From: Pseudomonas cerasi
Lineage (GTDB): Bacteria; Pseudomonadota; Gammaproteobacteria; Pseudomonadales; Pseudomonadaceae
Direction: 5' to 3'
Length of the DNA: 64,000 bases
NCBI RefSeq assembly: GCF_900074915.1
Contig: NZ_LT222319.1
Location: 1,671,001-1,735,000, forward strand
Positions 48,647-60,560 of the stretch are shown piece after piece. The position numbers and the translations under genes were made by a program. Under the pieces are notes generated by a model, which saw only the letters and a program-made list of their open reading frames with translations, was not told the DNA's origin and did not search any database. Position 1 is the first letter of the stretch. Every line of letters starts with the position of its first letter.

Positions 48647-48662
48647 TGGCACGCGTATTGCT
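48647..48662 (+). promoter_or_regulatory. Sigma-54 promoter of dctA
   Basis: TGGCAC at 48647-48652 and TTGCT at 48658-48662, separated by 5 bases, match the -24/-12 consensus TGGCAC-N5-TTGCW exactly. It lies about 130 bases upstream of dctA, a gene known in Pseudomonas to be driven by RpoN with the DctB/DctD system. Confidence 0.8.
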
Positions 48663-48790
48663 ACCTACATGGCAGAGGCCTGCCTTGCGCAGCTCGACAA
48701 AACAAATCCCTCCAGTGCAGGAGGGTTAGCGCTTTATAGGCTCGCGTGCATCAGGTGAAGATGCCGACGACGCCCTTGAGGAAAACTGCA

Positions 48791-50143
48791 ATGACGACTC
48801 GTCAGCCCATCTACAAATCCCTCTATTTTCAGGTAATCGTAGCGATTGTCATCGGTATCCTGATCGGTCACTTCTATCCGGACACCGGCAAGGCGTTAAA
48901 ACCGCTGGGTGACGGGTTCATCAAACTGATCAAGATGGTCATTGCCCCGATCATCTTCTGTACCGTTGTCAGCGGCATCGCCGGCATGCAGAGCATGAAG
49001 TCGGTCGGCAAGACCGGCGGCTACGCGCTGCTGTACTTCGAGATCGTTTCGACCATCGCCCTGCTGATCGGTCTGATCGTGGTCAACGTGGTTCAGCCGG
49101 GTGTCGGCATGAACATTGACGTCAGCACGCTCGACGCTTCGAAGATCGCCGCCTACGTCACTGCCGGTCAGGATCAGAGCATCGTCGGCTTTATCCTTAA
49201 CGTGATTCCGAACACCATCGTCGGCGCGTTTGCCAACGGCGATATCCTGCAAGTGCTGATGTTCTCGGTGATCTTCGGCTTCGCGCTGCATCGCCTGGGT
49301 GCCTACGGCAAGCCGGTTCTGGACTTCATCGATCGCTTCGCCCACGTGATGTTCAACATCATCAACATGATCATGAAACTGGCCCCGCTGGGTGCGTTCG
49401 GTGCCATGGCCTTCACCATCGGTGCCTATGGCGTCAGCTCGCTGGTGCAGCTGGGTCAGTTGATGATCTGCTTCTACATCACCTGCGTTCTGTTCATCGT
49501 GTTTGTACTGGGCGCGATCGCCCGCGCTCACGGCTTCAGCATCTTCAAGCTGATTCGCTACATCCGTGAAGAGCTGTTGATCGTACTGGGTACTTCTTCT
49601 TCGGAATCGGCCCTGCCGCGCATGCTGATCAAGATGGAGCGCCTGGGTGCCAAGAAGTCTGTGGTTGGTCTGGTTATCCCGACGGGCTACTCGTTCAACC
49701 TGGACGGTACGTCGATTTACCTGACCATGGCTGCCGTGTTCATCGCTCAGGCGACCAACACGCACATGGACATCACGCACCAGATCACCCTGTTGCTGGT
49801 GTTGCTGCTGTCGTCCAAAGGTGCTGCCGGCGTAACCGGTAGCGGCTTCATCGTGCTGGCTGCGACCCTGTCGGCTGTAGGCCACCTGCCGGTTGCCGGT
49901 CTGGCGCTGATTCTGGGTATCGACCGCTTCATGTCCGAAGCCCGCGCCCTGACCAACCTGGTCGGTAACGCTGTTGCTACCGTTGTGGTTGCCAAGTGGG
50001 TCGGCGAGCTGGACACCGACAAGCTGCAGTCCGAGCTGGCTTCCGGTGGCTCTGCCATTCTGGAAACCCGTCCTGAAGACGACCTCGGCGTTGCCGAAGG
50101 CCCGACTCCAGCGGCTGCGGTGAACACCACCAAGACCGTCTGA
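48791..50143 (+). CDS. dctA: C4-dicarboxylate/H+ symporter DctA
   Basis: A 450-residue DAACS-family inner-membrane transporter for succinate, fumarate and malate. Helical hairpin and substrate motifs are present: [31 protein letters not shown] and [20 protein letters not shown]. The ATG at 48791 (MTTRQP) with GAGGAAA upstream is preferred to the extended frame. A sigma-54 promoter lies upstream and a strong terminator downstream, so it is a single-gene unit. Confidence 0.95.
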   Translation: MTTRQPIYKSLYFQVIVAIVIGILIGHFYPDTGKALKPLGDGFIKLIKMVIAPIIFCTVVSGIAGMQSMKSVGKTGGYALLYFEIVSTIALLIGLIVVNVVQPGVGMNIDVSTLDASKIAAYVTAGQDQSIVGFILNVIPNTIVGAFANGDILQVLMFSVIFGFALHRLGAYGKPVLDFIDRFAHVMFNIINMIMKLAPLGAFGAMAFTIGAYGVSSLVQLGQLMICFYITCVLFIVFVLGAIARAHGFSIFKLIRYIREELLIVLGTSSSESALPRMLIKMERLGAKKSVVGLVIPTGYSFNLDGTSIYLTMAAVFIAQATNTHMDITHQITLLLVLLLSSKGAAGVTGSGFIVLAATLSAVGHLPVAGLALILGIDRFMSEARALTNLVGNAVATVVVAKWVGELDTDKLQSELASGGSAILETRPEDDLGVAEGPTPAAAVNTTKTV

Positions 50144-50158
50144 TAACCTTCAGGCCAT

Positions 50159-50187
50159 AAAAAACCCATCTTCGGATGGGTTTTTTT
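50159..50187 (+). terminator. Bidirectional terminator between dctA and sprT
   Basis: AAAAAACCCATC-TTCG-GATGGGTTTTTT is a strong stem with a stable TTCG loop. A- and T-runs on both sides allow use by dctA and by the convergent sprT gene. Confidence 0.92.
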
Positions 50188-50209
50188 ATGCCTGCAGTTT
50201 GCCGGAGGA

Positions 50210-50704
50210 TTATTCCGTGCGCGTCTCGCCGCTGAACACCAGAGGCTCGCGGCAGCGACGGCACAGGTAGCGCCGTCCCTTGCGGACCATGCCGTGACGC
50301 TGCGCGGTGAACGGAAAGTCGCTGTCGGGGCACGGGCAGCGGTAGATGTAACGGATCACACTGCGCCGTTTGATCGCATAGGTATGGCAGCGATTGGGCG
50401 GCAGCTCATAGACGCCGCGCATGATCAATTGCCATTCTTCGCCGTGCGGCTGAATGCTGCCACCGAACAACTGGTGGGCAATCAGGTGCGCAACCTCGTG
50501 GGGCACGGTCTGGCGCAGGAAGTCTTCGGCGTTTTCCTTGTAGAGCTGCGGGTTGAAGCGCAACAGGTTTTCATGCAGATGAGCGACACCGGCCTTCTGA
50601 CCGCGCAACTGGAAACTGACCACCGGGCGTTTGAAGGTGCGCTTGAAGAAGGCTTCGGCTTGTTGGTAACAGGTCTCGACGCGTGAATTGAGTTGTTCGG
50701 GCAT
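50210..50704 (-). CDS. sprT: SprT-family zinc metalloprotein
   Basis: A 164-residue protein with the HExxH motif in TVPHEVAHLIAH and a third ligand around HGEEW. A C-terminal zinc ribbon has CPCPD and CRRC. Family knowledge: the SprT/Spartan-type fold; the bacterial role is poorly defined. The ATG at 50704 (MPEQLNS) is the start. It is convergent with dctA. Confidence 0.9.
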   Translation of the reverse strand: MPEQLNSRVETCYQQAEAFFKRTFKRPVVSFQLRGQKAGVAHLHENLLRFNPQLYKENAEDFLRQTVPHEVAHLIAHQLFGGSIQPHGEEWQLIMRGVYELPPNRCHTYAIKRRSVIRYIYRCPCPDSDFPFTAQRHGMVRKGRRYLCRRCREPLVFSGETRTE

Positions 50705-50897
50705 GCTGTGGGGTTCTCCAGTGCGCCAAGTATGCCGCAATGTGGCTAAGCTCTGAACACGCCAGCCGCCCGGTGGTCATTTTTGATCCAGTGTGGTCGC
50801 CTGTCTGAACAGTAAGAGCGCAGCATATTTAACCAATGGTCGGTTACGGGTAAAATGTCCGGCTTTTCTCAAGCTACCGTCAGCGGATATTCCATAC

Positions 50898-51722
50898 ATG
50901 GGCACCCTTTCAGTCAATCAGAACAAACTGCAGAAACGTCTGCGTCGGCTGGCCGGCGAAGCGGTTGCCGACTTCAACATGATCGAAGAGGGTGACAAGG
51001 TCATGGTCTGCCTGTCCGGCGGCAAGGACAGTTACACCATGCTCGATGTGCTGATGCACTTGCAGAAGGTCGCGCCGATCAAGTTCGACATCGTGGCGGT
51101 CAACATGGACCAGAAGCAGCCCGGCTTCCCTGAGCACGTGCTGCCTGCCTACCTGAAAGAACTGGGTATCGAGTACCACATCGTCGAGAAAGACACGTAT
51201 TCAGTGGTCAAGGAATTGATCCCCGAAGGCAAGACCACCTGCTCGCTGTGTTCACGGCTGCGTCGCGGCACGCTTTACACGTTCGCGGACGAGATCGGTG
51301 CCACCAAGATGGCGCTCGGGCACCACCGCGACGACATCGTCGAGACATTCTTTCTCAACATGTTCTTCAATGGCTCATTGAAGGCCATGCCGCCCAAGCT
51401 GCGGGCCGATGACGGCCGCAACGTGGTGATTCGTCCGTTGGCGTACTGCCATGAAAAGGACATTCAGGCCTATTCGGATTTCAAACAGTTTCCGATCATC
51501 CCGTGCAACCTGTGCGGCTCGCAGGAGAACCTGCAGCGTCAGGTGGTCAAGGAGATGCTGCAGGACTGGGAGCGCAAGACGCCAGGCCGGACGGAGAGCA
51601 TCTTCCGCGCCCTGCAGAACGTGCAGCCCTCGCAGTTGGCCGACCGCAACCTGTTCGATTTCGGCAACCTGCGCATCGACGAAACCGCTGCGTCGCGGTT
51701 CGTCAATGTGGTCAATCTCTGA
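50898..51722 (+). CDS. ttcA: tRNA 2-thiocytidine(32) synthetase TtcA
   Basis: A 274-residue ATP-dependent thiolase that makes s2C at position 32 of some tRNAs. The PP-loop is SGGKDSYT near residue 43. Two CxxC pairs (CSLC, CNLC) hold the [4Fe-4S] cluster. [16 protein letters not shown] is conserved in the family. The start at 50898 (MGTLSVNQ) is chosen by similarity. Confidence 0.95.
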   Translation: MGTLSVNQNKLQKRLRRLAGEAVADFNMIEEGDKVMVCLSGGKDSYTMLDVLMHLQKVAPIKFDIVAVNMDQKQPGFPEHVLPAYLKELGIEYHIVEKDTYSVVKELIPEGKTTCSLCSRLRRGTLYTFADEIGATKMALGHHRDDIVETFFLNMFFNGSLKAMPPKLRADDGRNVVIRPLAYCHEKDIQAYSDFKQFPIIPCNLCGSQENLQRQVVKEMLQDWERKTPGRTESIFRALQNVQPSQLADRNLFDFGNLRIDETAASRFVNVVNL

Positions 51723-51728
51723 CGGCAC

Positions 51729-52400
51729 TCAGTGGTTGACGGTGAACGCCAGCATGGCTGACAGCTGGCACATCGGCCGACCGCTTTCTGTGTGCCACTG
51801 GTTGAAGACGTCCTGCACGATCGCCTGATCGCGTTTGCTGCTTGGTACACGGTCGACGATATCCTGCGCGTTCAGGGCGGCAACCACATCCCAGGTCGGA
51901 ATGAAGGTGTCCTTGCCGATCATGCGCAGAAAGCGCGGCGCTGACAGGCCGCCCATCTGGTTACCGTGTTTGGCGATGTACTGCCACAGGCCTGTGATGT
52001 TATCGACTGGCCACTCAGCGATGAACTTGCCGAAACTGCCATGCTCCTGCTCGATGTCCAGAATCAGTTGTGCATTGCGCGGCACGCTCTTGAGCTTGCC
52101 CAGATGACGAATGATGCGCGCGTCCTGCATCAGCCGTTCCAGGTGATCGGCGCCCATCAGCACGACTTTTTCCGGGTCGAAGCGAAAGAACACTTCTTCG
52201 AACGCTGGCCACTTGGCGTCCACCAGGCTGTGTTTCAGGCCTGCGCGGAAAACCCGCAGGGCCATGGTCGACAGATAGCGGTCGGCGCTGATGGCTTGCA
52301 GTTGCCTGGGTGTTTTGGGGGAGGGCAGATGAGCTTCCAGAGCTTTGGCGGAGCCGAATCGATTCAGGCAATACTCGTTCAGCCATTTGTAGTCGTGCAT
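51729..52400 (-). CDS. DNA-3-methyladenine glycosylase I-like protein
   Basis: A 223-residue protein of the Tag/HhH glycosylase superfamily. RYLSTMALRVFRAGLKHSLV resembles the Tag helices that hold the base. The classical zinc-binding Cys/His set of E. coli Tag is not complete, so it is a Tag-like paralogue rather than a clear Tag. It is convergent with ttcA (6 bases apart). The start at 52400 (MHDYKWL) follows the usual short N-terminus. Confidence 0.75.
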   Translation of the reverse strand: MHDYKWLNEYCLNRFGSAKALEAHLPSPKTPRQLQAISADRYLSTMALRVFRAGLKHSLVDAKWPAFEEVFFRFDPEKVVLMGADHLERLMQDARIIRHLGKLKSVPRNAQLILDIEQEHGSFGKFIAEWPVDNITGLWQYIAKHGNQMGGLSAPRFLRMIGKDTFIPTWDVVAALNAQDIVDRVPSSKRDQAIVQDVFNQWHTESGRPMCQLSAMLAFTVNH

Positions 52401-52499
52401 CGGTTCTCCAAAGAAATTCAACAGGCAGGACAAGGGTTCAGACCGACCCTTGCCCTGCAAGTTTACGATTTAACTGAAAGCATCCGGCGCTCTGCCGAT

Positions 52500-53455
<956 letters not shown>

Positions 53456-53584
53456 TTGCACGTCGCATCTTGTGTGGGGTGGCGTATTCTAACCAGCGAT
53501 GGCACTGTCCGACATATCAGATGGTCAATAGTCGTGGCTTGGGTATAAGTAATTGCAGGTTGAACGGGGCGAGGAAACAGGCAA

Positions 53585-54052
53585 ATGGCAAGGCGATTAA
53601 CAGCAGCGGTAATACTTTTCGGCAGTTTGCTGCTCAGCGGATGTGGCGTGGACCTGGGCACAGATCAGAATGGCCAGAAGGTCGCCAGCGAACGCATCAA
53701 AGGGCACTGGCTGGTGGTCAACTACTGGGCCGAATGGTGTGGCCCTTGCCGTACCGAGGTTCCGGAGTTCAATGCATTGTCCGAGCAGCTCAAGGACAAG
53801 AAGGTCACCGTGCTGGGGGTCAACTTCGACAACCTGCAGGGCGACGAGCTGAAAAGCGCTGCCAATGCACTGGGCATCAAATTCACCGTGCTCGCCCAGG
53901 ACCCGGCCGAGCAATACAGCCTGCCGCCCTCCGAGGCATTGCCGGTGACCTACATCATCGACGACAAGGGCAAGATGCGCGAACAACTGCTCGGCGAGCA
54001 GTCAGCCGCCACCGTGATCCAGAAGCTCAAGACGTTGCGCGGTGAGGGGTGA
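53585..54052 (+). CDS. TlpA/ResA-like thioredoxin lipoprotein
   Basis: A 155-residue envelope thiol-redox protein. The lipobox is LLSGC at residue 20 or so, and the thioredoxin active site is WCGPC in NYWAEWCGPCRTEVPEF. The cis-Pro region is ALPVTYIID. It presumably reduces periplasmic disulfides or delivers electrons to a partner. It is divergent from the arsC-wrbA unit. Confidence 0.9.
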   Translation: MARRLTAAVILFGSLLLSGCGVDLGTDQNGQKVASERIKGHWLVVNYWAEWCGPCRTEVPEFNALSEQLKDKKVTVLGVNFDNLQGDELKSAANALGIKFTVLAQDPAEQYSLPPSEALPVTYIIDDKGKMREQLLGEQSAATVIQKLKTLRGEG

Positions 54053-54065
54053 TCAGATCGGTTCT

Positions 54066-54200
54066 GGGCGCTCTGCGTCGAAAGAGGACGCGGAGCGTCC
54101 AGAACGGCATGCGACGCGGAGCGTCGCACGATAGTGATCGTTCCCTGCGCTCCAGCGAGGGAATGCAGTTCTGGACGCTACGCGTCGCAAGTTACGCTGA
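54066..54200. repeat. REPIN-like copy, inverted relative to the 43.6-kb array
   Basis: It holds GGACGC-GGA-GCGTCC, GCGACGC-GGA-GCGTCGC, a TCGTTCCCTGCG/AGGGAA inverted pair, and GGACGC-TAC-GCGTC. The order and spacing mirror the array units in reverse orientation. It lies between two convergent genes. Confidence 0.7.
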
Positions 54201-54220
54201 GCTTTGGCACGATAGTTACA

Positions 54221-54628
54221 TCAGCTGTCTTCCAGCCAGAAACGCAATGGCTTGCCCTGCGTTGGCCACAGACGCAACTGCTCGATGGGCGAGATATCCC
54301 AGCGCTGCACACTGCTGATCGCCTTGATAAAGCGCTGTTCCTGCTCCATCAACGCCGGCGCACACATCTTGCGCGTCTTGCCCACCGGACCGAAACTGAT
54401 GCTGTGATCGTTCAGCGTATAGGGCGCAAACCAGTGGTTGCAGCCCGCATTGCCATACGCACGGCCATCGGCACCCAGCGTCATGGTCAAGCGACTGTTA
54501 TCGATCAGCGGACGTTCGCCTATCCACTCCGTTACATAACTGTGATCCTGCTGGATCGGCAGCGTGTCAGCGGTACAACCGGCCAGCAGCGCGCCGCCGA
54601 TCAGGCTCAGGAGCGCAAACTGTTTCAT
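54221..54628 (-). CDS. META-domain lipoprotein
   Basis: 135 residues with the lipobox LLAGC near residue 18. The mature part has the META/HslJ pattern (LTMTLGADGRAYGNAGCNHWFAPY, then RKMC and EQEQRFI). The role is unknown; HslJ proteins are linked to heat and antibiotic stress. The ATG at 54628 overlaps the stop of the preceding gene by 4 bases. Confidence 0.88.
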   Translation of the reverse strand: MKQFALLSLIGGALLAGCTADTLPIQQDHSYVTEWIGERPLIDNSRLTMTLGADGRAYGNAGCNHWFAPYTLNDHSISFGPVGKTRKMCAPALMEQEQRFIKAISSVQRWDISPIEQLRLWPTQGKPLRFWLEDS

Positions 54629-55062
54629 GCCGCTTTCTCCTGGCACTTCTTGCAGAAATGCTTCTCGCCCTCGGTTTTCCAGCCCAGCTCCGCGATGCGC
54701 GCGGTAGCGGCCGGTTTCTGCGCCTTGACGCCCAGCTCGCTCTCTACCATGAACTCGAAGTTCAGTTCGGCGGTGCAGCTGTCGCAATTCACTTTCCACT
54801 GATGAATCGCCAACTCGTCGAATACCGGGCCTTTGGCCACCGCAATCCACTGGCCGGGCGGGTTGATCAGGTGCCGGACTTTTTCGACGGTAAGGCGCAT
54901 GTGCAGGCTTTTGCTGCCTTTGATGGTCACCAATAACTGGTCGTTATCGTGAATCGAGCCGCCGTTGCCGGTGACCTGGTAGCGACCGGGTGCCAGCGTG
55001 CGGCATTCGGTCAGCGTGTGCTGGGGGTTGAGCATGCTGTAGCGAAAATCGTGTTCGACCAT
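54625..55062 (-). CDS. Conserved hypothetical protein with CxxC pairs
   Basis: A 145-residue soluble protein. CDSC in the middle and CKKC near the C-terminus could bind zinc. The N-terminal part (APGRYQVTGNGGSIHDNDQLLV) appears to be beta-rich. It is translationally coupled to the META lipoprotein gene. No family name recognised. Confidence 0.75.
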   Translation of the reverse strand: MVEHDFRYSMLNPQHTLTECRTLAPGRYQVTGNGGSIHDNDQLLVTIKGSKSLHMRLTVEKVRHLINPPGQWIAVAKGPVFDELAIHQWKVNCDSCTAELNFEFMVESELGVKAQKPAATARIAELGWKTEGEKHFCKKCQEKAA

Positions 55063-55142
55063 GGGTCCTCCAAAATTGCGCGCATCCTAACATGCTCTGT
55101 CCACGCTGGAGTGTCAGGCACGACAGGCGTCCCGTCGCGCGC

Positions 55143-57896
55143 TCACGCCATGACCCGCGCCTCGGCTTCCAGGCGAATGATGGCCTTGTCCAGATCGTCC
55201 AGAGCCGCTTCGGTGTGCGGCGCATTTTGCTTGAGCAGGGTTTCGGCGCGCTGGCAGGCACTGCGCAACTGCGGAACGCCGCAATAACGTGTTGCGCCGT
55301 GCAGACGGTGGATGCGCTCGATCAAGGCGTGTACATCCTGACTGGCGCGCGCCACACGAATGGCTTCGCGGTCGGCGTCCAGTGAAGCCAGCAGCATGGC
55401 CAGCATGTCGGCGGCGAGATCCGCCTTGCCCGCGGCCAGGCGCAACCCCTCCTCATGATCCAGCACCAGCGGCCCTACGTGGACCTCAGGCGCTTCATTC
55501 TGGCGTTCCGGCGCAGGGTTGCGCAGCGCCAGCCCTGTCCACTTGAGCACCACCTGCGCCAGTTGCCGTTCGCTGATCGGCTTGGTCAGGTAGTCGTCCA
55601 TACCGCTTTGCAGCAGTGAGCGTTTTTCGTTGGCCATCGCATGGGCGGTAAGGGCCACGATTGGCAGTGAGCTCTGGTTGCGTTCGGCCTCCCAGGTGCG
55701 GATCGCCTCGGTGGCCTGACGACCGTCCATGCCGGGCATTTGCACGTCCATCAACACCAGGTCGAACGCTTCTTGCTGTACGGCGTTGACCGCTGCGTAA
55801 CCACCCTCGACAGCGACCACTTCAGCGCCCATGTCTTCGAGCAGGGTCTGTACCAGCAGCAGGTTGGCCGGGTTGTCATCCACGCACAGCACTCGCGGCG
55901 CGCGGCTCGACAATGGCGGACCGATGTCGGCACGCACCGCTCGCGGCGCGATCAGCTCGGACAGGGCTTTTTGCAGTTTGCGGGTGCAGGCGGGCTTGGC
56001 CTGCAGTTGTGTGTAGACATCGTGGACTGCCAGCTGGAACAGCGCGTGCTCGGTGGTCGGGCACAGCACCATGACCTTGCAGTTGAGGTTCTCCAGGTCC
56101 CAGATGTGCTGGCGCAGCCGTTCCGGAGAGATTTCCAGCGCCGTCACGCCAAGTACCGCCAGATCGATGGCCGCTGGCGTCTCGTGCGCTGCGGTCACGC
56201 CGTTGAGCAGGTTTTCCAGATTATTGAACACGATGGTCTGCAGGCCGCAGTCTTCCAGCTGATGCTCCAGCGCCTGGCGCGCCAGGTCATGATGTTCAAG
56301 CACTGCGGCGCGCAGGCCTCCGAGCGGAATATTGAGTGATTCTTCCTTGTCTTCGCGGGCCTTGGGCAGTTTCAGGCTGATCCAGAATTCCGAACCTTCG
56401 CCCGGTGTGCTGTCGACACCGATTTCGCCGCCCATCTGTTCGATCAGGCGTTTGGAGATCACCAGACCCAGTCCGGTACCGCCCGGTTGGCGCGAGAGCG
56501 AGTTGTCGGCCTGGCTGAAGGCCTGGAACAGTGCCCGCACATCCTGACTGGACAGGCCGATCCCGGTGTCCTGCACGCTGATGCGCAGTTGCGCGTGCTC
56601 TTCGGTTTCATCCTCGAGCATGGCGCGCGCGACGATCGTGCCTTCGCGGGTGAACTTGATCGCGTTGCTGACCAGGTTGGTCAGAATCTGCCGCAGACGC
56701 AGCGGGTCGCCGGACAGCGCCAGTGGCGTATCGCGGTACACCAGACTGACCAGCTCCAGCTGTTTGGCGTGCGCCGCCGGGGCGAGGATGGTCAAGGTGT
56801 CCTGCAACAGGTCGCGCAGGTTGAACGGGATGTTATCGAGCACCAGCTTGCCGGCCTCGATTTTCGAGAAGTCGAGAATCTCGTTGATGATGCTCAGCAG
56901 GTTGTCGGCGGACTTCTCGATGGTGCCCAGGTAGTCAAACTGGCGCGGGGTCAGCTCGCTTTTCTGCAATAAATGGGTGAAGCCCAGAATGCCATTGAGC
57001 GGCGTGCGGATTTCATGGCTCATGTTGGCCAGGAATTCGGACTTGATCCGGCTTGCTTCAAGCGCTTCCTTGCGTGCCAGGTCGAGTTCGATGTTCTGGA
57101 TTTCGATGGTCTCCAGATTCTGCCGGACATCCTCGGTTGCCTGATCGATGCTCAGTTGCAGTTCTTCCTGTGCGTTCTGCAGCGTTGCCGCCATGCGGTT
57201 GATACCCGACGCCAGCTCATCCAGCTCCCGGCTGCCCAGCGGTGGCAGGCGGGTTTCCAGATTGCCGTCCTTGAGTTGCGACACGGCCTGCTTGATCTGG
57301 CTCATCGGCCCGTTGATGGTGCGGCTCATGCGTACCGCGAGGGTCGCGGTAAACGCCAGCCCGGTGAGGATCAGCAGCAGGCTGGCAAACAGGCTTCGGT
57401 AACCGCGCAGCAGCGTGCCGTTATGGGAGATTTCAAGCTCGACCCAGCCCAGCAGGGTGTCGGCTTCGGCAGGAATGATCGGACTGGTCAGATGCCGTTG
57501 ACTGCCGAAGACCGGCAGCAGGTAGCGCGTGGCGTCGGTGCCGGTCGAGCTGAGCAATTGCGAGCCGCTGCCAATCGGCGACGGGCTGATCATGGTCGGC
57601 CCGGCGTGGGCCAACTCCGTGCGATCGGTGTCGAGAAACGACACGGCGCGCACGTCGGTCTGCTCCAGCGTCTGGGTGGCAATGCGACTGAGCAGCACTT
57701 TGTCCTTGCGCCCCAGTGCATTGGCGGCAAGCGGCGCAAGGTCCTGGGCAATCATTTCGCCGCGTTGCAGCAACTGACTTTGCAGTTCGCTCAACTGCAT
57801 CCAGGTGAAATAACCACCGAGCATCGCCGCCATCAGGCTGGCAGGCAGAATAGTCAGTAGCAGCACACGGCCTTTTATACCCAGCTTGGTCAGCAC
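55143..57896 (-). CDS. gacS: Hybrid sensor kinase GacS (LemA)
   Basis: A 917-residue tripartite kinase, the global activator of virulence and secondary metabolism that acts through GacA and the Rsm small RNAs. Transmembrane helices lie near residues 11-32 and 168-188, followed by HAMP, HisKA with H294 in [10 protein letters not shown], and HATPase_c ([19 protein letters not shown]). A receiver domain has Asp in [14 protein letters not shown], and a C-terminal Hpt domain has His in [12 protein letters not shown]. The GTG start has GGAGGA 6 bases upstream. It is divergent from cysM, as in other Pseudomonas. Confidence 0.97.
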   Translation of the reverse strand: MLTKLGIKGRVLLLTILPASLMAAMLGGYFTWMQLSELQSQLLQRGEMIAQDLAPLAANALGRKDKVLLSRIATQTLEQTDVRAVSFLDTDRTELAHAGPTMISPSPIGSGSQLLSSTGTDATRYLLPVFGSQRHLTSPIIPAEADTLLGWVELEISHNGTLLRGYRSLFASLLLILTGLAFTATLAVRMSRTINGPMSQIKQAVSQLKDGNLETRLPPLGSRELDELASGINRMAATLQNAQEELQLSIDQATEDVRQNLETIEIQNIELDLARKEALEASRIKSEFLANMSHEIRTPLNGILGFTHLLQKSELTPRQFDYLGTIEKSADNLLSIINEILDFSKIEAGKLVLDNIPFNLRDLLQDTLTILAPAAHAKQLELVSLVYRDTPLALSGDPLRLRQILTNLVSNAIKFTREGTIVARAMLEDETEEHAQLRISVQDTGIGLSSQDVRALFQAFSQADNSLSRQPGGTGLGLVISKRLIEQMGGEIGVDSTPGEGSEFWISLKLPKAREDKEESLNIPLGGLRAAVLEHHDLARQALEHQLEDCGLQTIVFNNLENLLNGVTAAHETPAAIDLAVLGVTALEISPERLRQHIWDLENLNCKVMVLCPTTEHALFQLAVHDVYTQLQAKPACTRKLQKALSELIAPRAVRADIGPPLSSRAPRVLCVDDNPANLLLVQTLLEDMGAEVVAVEGGYAAVNAVQQEAFDLVLMDVQMPGMDGRQATEAIRTWEAERNQSSLPIVALTAHAMANEKRSLLQSGMDDYLTKPISERQLAQVVLKWTGLALRNPAPERQNEAPEVHVGPLVLDHEEGLRLAAGKADLAADMLAMLLASLDADREAIRVARASQDVHALIERIHRLHGATRYCGVPQLRSACQRAETLLKQNAPHTEAALDDLDKAIIRLEAEARVMA

Positions 57897-58146
57897 GCTC
57901 TTCCTCCGGCAACACGTATCAGTCCGTCGATATCAGGCATCGGCTGCCTTGCTGTATCGGCACAAGGGGATGAGTTTAGCCATTTACCGTCGGCATGGGC
58001 ACCTAACTCTCTGTGCTGAGCAGGGCGGCAGTGGAAAAATCAGCGTTTATTCTTTTTGGGAATAAGTAGCGCACTTTGCGTGATATGGGCTTTGGCCGTT
58101 TGCCGTTATGATAGGCACCCCCCGCAGTCTGGATTGCGAAGACGCC

Positions 58147-59049
58147 ATGACCCTGCAGTATCAAACCATTGCCGATTGCGTCGGCAACACCCCGCTGGTG
58201 CGTCTGCAACGCATGGCGGGCAACACCAGCAATACCCTCCTGTTGAAACTCGAAGGTAACAACCCCGCTGGCTCGGTAAAAGATCGCCCGGCCTTGTCGA
58301 TGATCACCCGCGCCGAGTTGCGCGGCCAGATCCATCCAGGCGACACGCTGATCGAAGCCACCTCCGGCAATACCGGAATCGCGCTGGCCATGGCCGCGGC
58401 GATCAAGGGCTACCGGATGATTCTGATCATGCCGGACAACTCCAGTGCCGAACGCAAGGCCGCCATGACTGCCTACGGCGCCGAGCTGATTTCGGTCAGC
58501 AAGGACCAAGGCATGGAAGGCGCCCGTGATCTGGCCGAGCGCATGCAGGCCGAAGGCCGCGGCAAAGTGCTCGATCAGTTCGCCAATGGCGACAATCCCG
58601 AGGCGCATTACACGTCCACCGGTCCGGAAATCTGGCGGCAGACGGGCGGTACCGTGACCCATTTCGTCAGCTCGATGGGCACCACCGGCACCATCATGGG
58701 CACCTCGCGCTACCTCAAGGAGCAGAATCCGGACGTGCAGATCGTCGGTCTGCAACCGATGGAGGGCGCTTCGATCCCCGGTATTCGCCGCTGGCCGCAT
58801 GAATACCTGCCGAAAATCTATCAGTCGGACCGTGTCGACCGCATCATCGACATGGGTCAGACCGAAGCCGAAGACACCATGCGCCGACTGGCGCGCGAAG
58901 AAGGCATCTTCTGTGGCGTGTCGTCCGGTGGCTCGGTCGCCGGGGCGTTGCGTATTTCCCAGGAAGTCGAAAACGCCGTGATTGTGGCGATCATCTGTGA
59001 CCGAGGCGACCGTTACCTGTCGACCGGCGTCTATGATTCGCCCAACTGA
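58147..59049 (+). CDS. cysM: Cysteine synthase B
   Basis: A 300-residue PLP enzyme making cysteine from O-acetylserine and sulfide or thiosulfate. The PLP lysine is in [11 protein letters not shown], and the phosphate loop and substrate loop are TSGNTGIAL and [11 protein letters not shown]. The ATG at 58147 (MTLQYQT) is the usual start. It overlaps rlmD by 1 base. Confidence 0.95.
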   Translation: MTLQYQTIADCVGNTPLVRLQRMAGNTSNTLLLKLEGNNPAGSVKDRPALSMITRAELRGQIHPGDTLIEATSGNTGIALAMAAAIKGYRMILIMPDNSSAERKAAMTAYGAELISVSKDQGMEGARDLAERMQAEGRGKVLDQFANGDNPEAHYTSTGPEIWRQTGGTVTHFVSSMGTTGTIMGTSRYLKEQNPDVQIVGLQPMEGASIPGIRRWPHEYLPKIYQSDRVDRIIDMGQTEAEDTMRRLAREEGIFCGVSSGGSVAGALRISQEVENAVIVAIICDRGDRYLSTGVYDSPN

Positions 59050-60404
59050 TGGCCAAGCACGAAAGAGGTTTGCGCTTTCAGCCTGCGGGCGGCGTTAAAA
59101 CCGTACAGATTCCTGCTGGTAAAAAGCAGCGGTTGACCATCGAGCGGCTGTCCGACGACGGTCGCGGTATCGCTTTTCTCGAGGGTAAAACCTGGTTTGT
59201 CGCGGGCAGTCTGGCCGGCGAAGAAGTCGAGGCGCGCGTGCTCAATGCGCGCGGCAAGGTCGTCGAGGCACGCACCGAGCGGGTCTTCACCGCCAGCACC
59301 ATGCGTCGCGCTCCGGCCTGTGAGTATTTCGGTCGCTGTGGCGGCTGCAGTGTTCAGCATGTGCCCCACGAAGAACAGCTTGCCCTGAAACAGCGCATGC
59401 TCGCCGAGCAATTGTTGCGCGTGGCGAATGCTGTGCCGGATGAATGGGCGGCACCTTTGAGCGGTGCCGAGCTGGCCTATCGCCGACGCGCGCGGGTCGC
59501 GGTTCGCTGGGATGCCAAGGCCAAAAGGCTGGACGTGGGGTTCCGCGCAGCCGCCAGTCAGGACATCGTCAGCATCGAACACTGTCCGGTGCTGGTACAG
59601 GCCTTGCAACCCATCATGAATGAGTTGCCTGGCATGCTGAAAAACTTCAGCAAACCGCAGGCGCTGGGTCACGTCGAGTTGTTCAGTGGGGTTGCGACTG
59701 CCGTGTTGTTGCGCCACACCGCGCCGCTTACCGAGGTCGACCTAGCGCTGTTGCAGGCGTTTTGCTCCAAGCACGGCGCGCAGCTGTGGCTGCACGGTGA
59801 GGGCGAGCCCCAACCGGCCAGCCCCGGCGATACGCTGGGCTACCGGCTGGAGCCGTGGAACCTGCAACTGGCCTGGCGACCGGGAGATTTCATTCAGGTC
59901 AATGCGGCGGTCAACACCGCGATGATCGAGCAGGCCCTGCAATGGCTGGCGCCTGCAAAAGACGAACGTGTCATGGACCTGTTCTGTGGTCTGGGCAATT
60001 TCGCCTTGCCGCTGGCGGGTCTGGCCAGGGAAGTGGTGGCGGTCGAAGGCGTTGCGACCATGGTCGAGCGTGCAGCCGTCAACGCAATGAGTAATGATCT
60101 GCACAATGTGCAGTTTTTTCAGGCGGATCTTTCCCAGCCGCTGACACATGCCGACTGGGCGGCCGAAGGGTTTTCTGCGGTACTCTTGGACCCACCGCGT
60201 GACGGGGCCTTTGAAGTGGTCCGCCAGATCAGAAAGACGGGGGCCCGGCGACTGCTTTATGTTTCATGTAATCCGGCAACTTTGGCTCGTGACACGGTCG
60301 AACTGATCAGTCAGGGCTACCGATTAAAACGTGCCGGAATCCTCGATATGTTTCCTCAGACGGCGCATGTCGAGGCGATGGCTTTATTTGAAATGAGTAA
60401 GTGA
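59049..60404 (+). CDS. rlmD: 23S rRNA (uracil-1939-C5)-methyltransferase RlmD
   Basis: A 451-residue TRAM-domain methyltransferase. An N-terminal TRAM region ([13 protein letters not shown]) precedes the [4Fe-4S] cysteines in [10 protein letters not shown]. The SAM motif is [14 protein letters not shown], and the catalytic part has DPPRDGA and [11 protein letters not shown]. Its ATG overlaps the cysM stop (TGATG). Confidence 0.95.
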   Translation: MAKHERGLRFQPAGGVKTVQIPAGKKQRLTIERLSDDGRGIAFLEGKTWFVAGSLAGEEVEARVLNARGKVVEARTERVFTASTMRRAPACEYFGRCGGCSVQHVPHEEQLALKQRMLAEQLLRVANAVPDEWAAPLSGAELAYRRRARVAVRWDAKAKRLDVGFRAAASQDIVSIEHCPVLVQALQPIMNELPGMLKNFSKPQALGHVELFSGVATAVLLRHTAPLTEVDLALLQAFCSKHGAQLWLHGEGEPQPASPGDTLGYRLEPWNLQLAWRPGDFIQVNAAVNTAMIEQALQWLAPAKDERVMDLFCGLGNFALPLAGLAREVVAVEGVATMVERAAVNAMSNDLHNVQFFQADLSQPLTHADWAAEGFSAVLLDPPRDGAFEVVRQIRKTGARRLLYVSCNPATLARDTVELISQGYRLKRAGILDMFPQTAHVEAMALFEMSK

Positions 60405-60560
60405 GCGGCGTTCACTGGAACGAGTTCGTTGCTGACAGGGAATCTCATTTAATCCGACTGGCCCGCGAATGCCGGTCCTTGCTTGCCCGGCAAGTGGCAT
60501 TCGCTCAGAAGGCTGGCGACTGATGGCGCTTTTCATCGCGCCTTAGGGAAGGTAAGCAGC

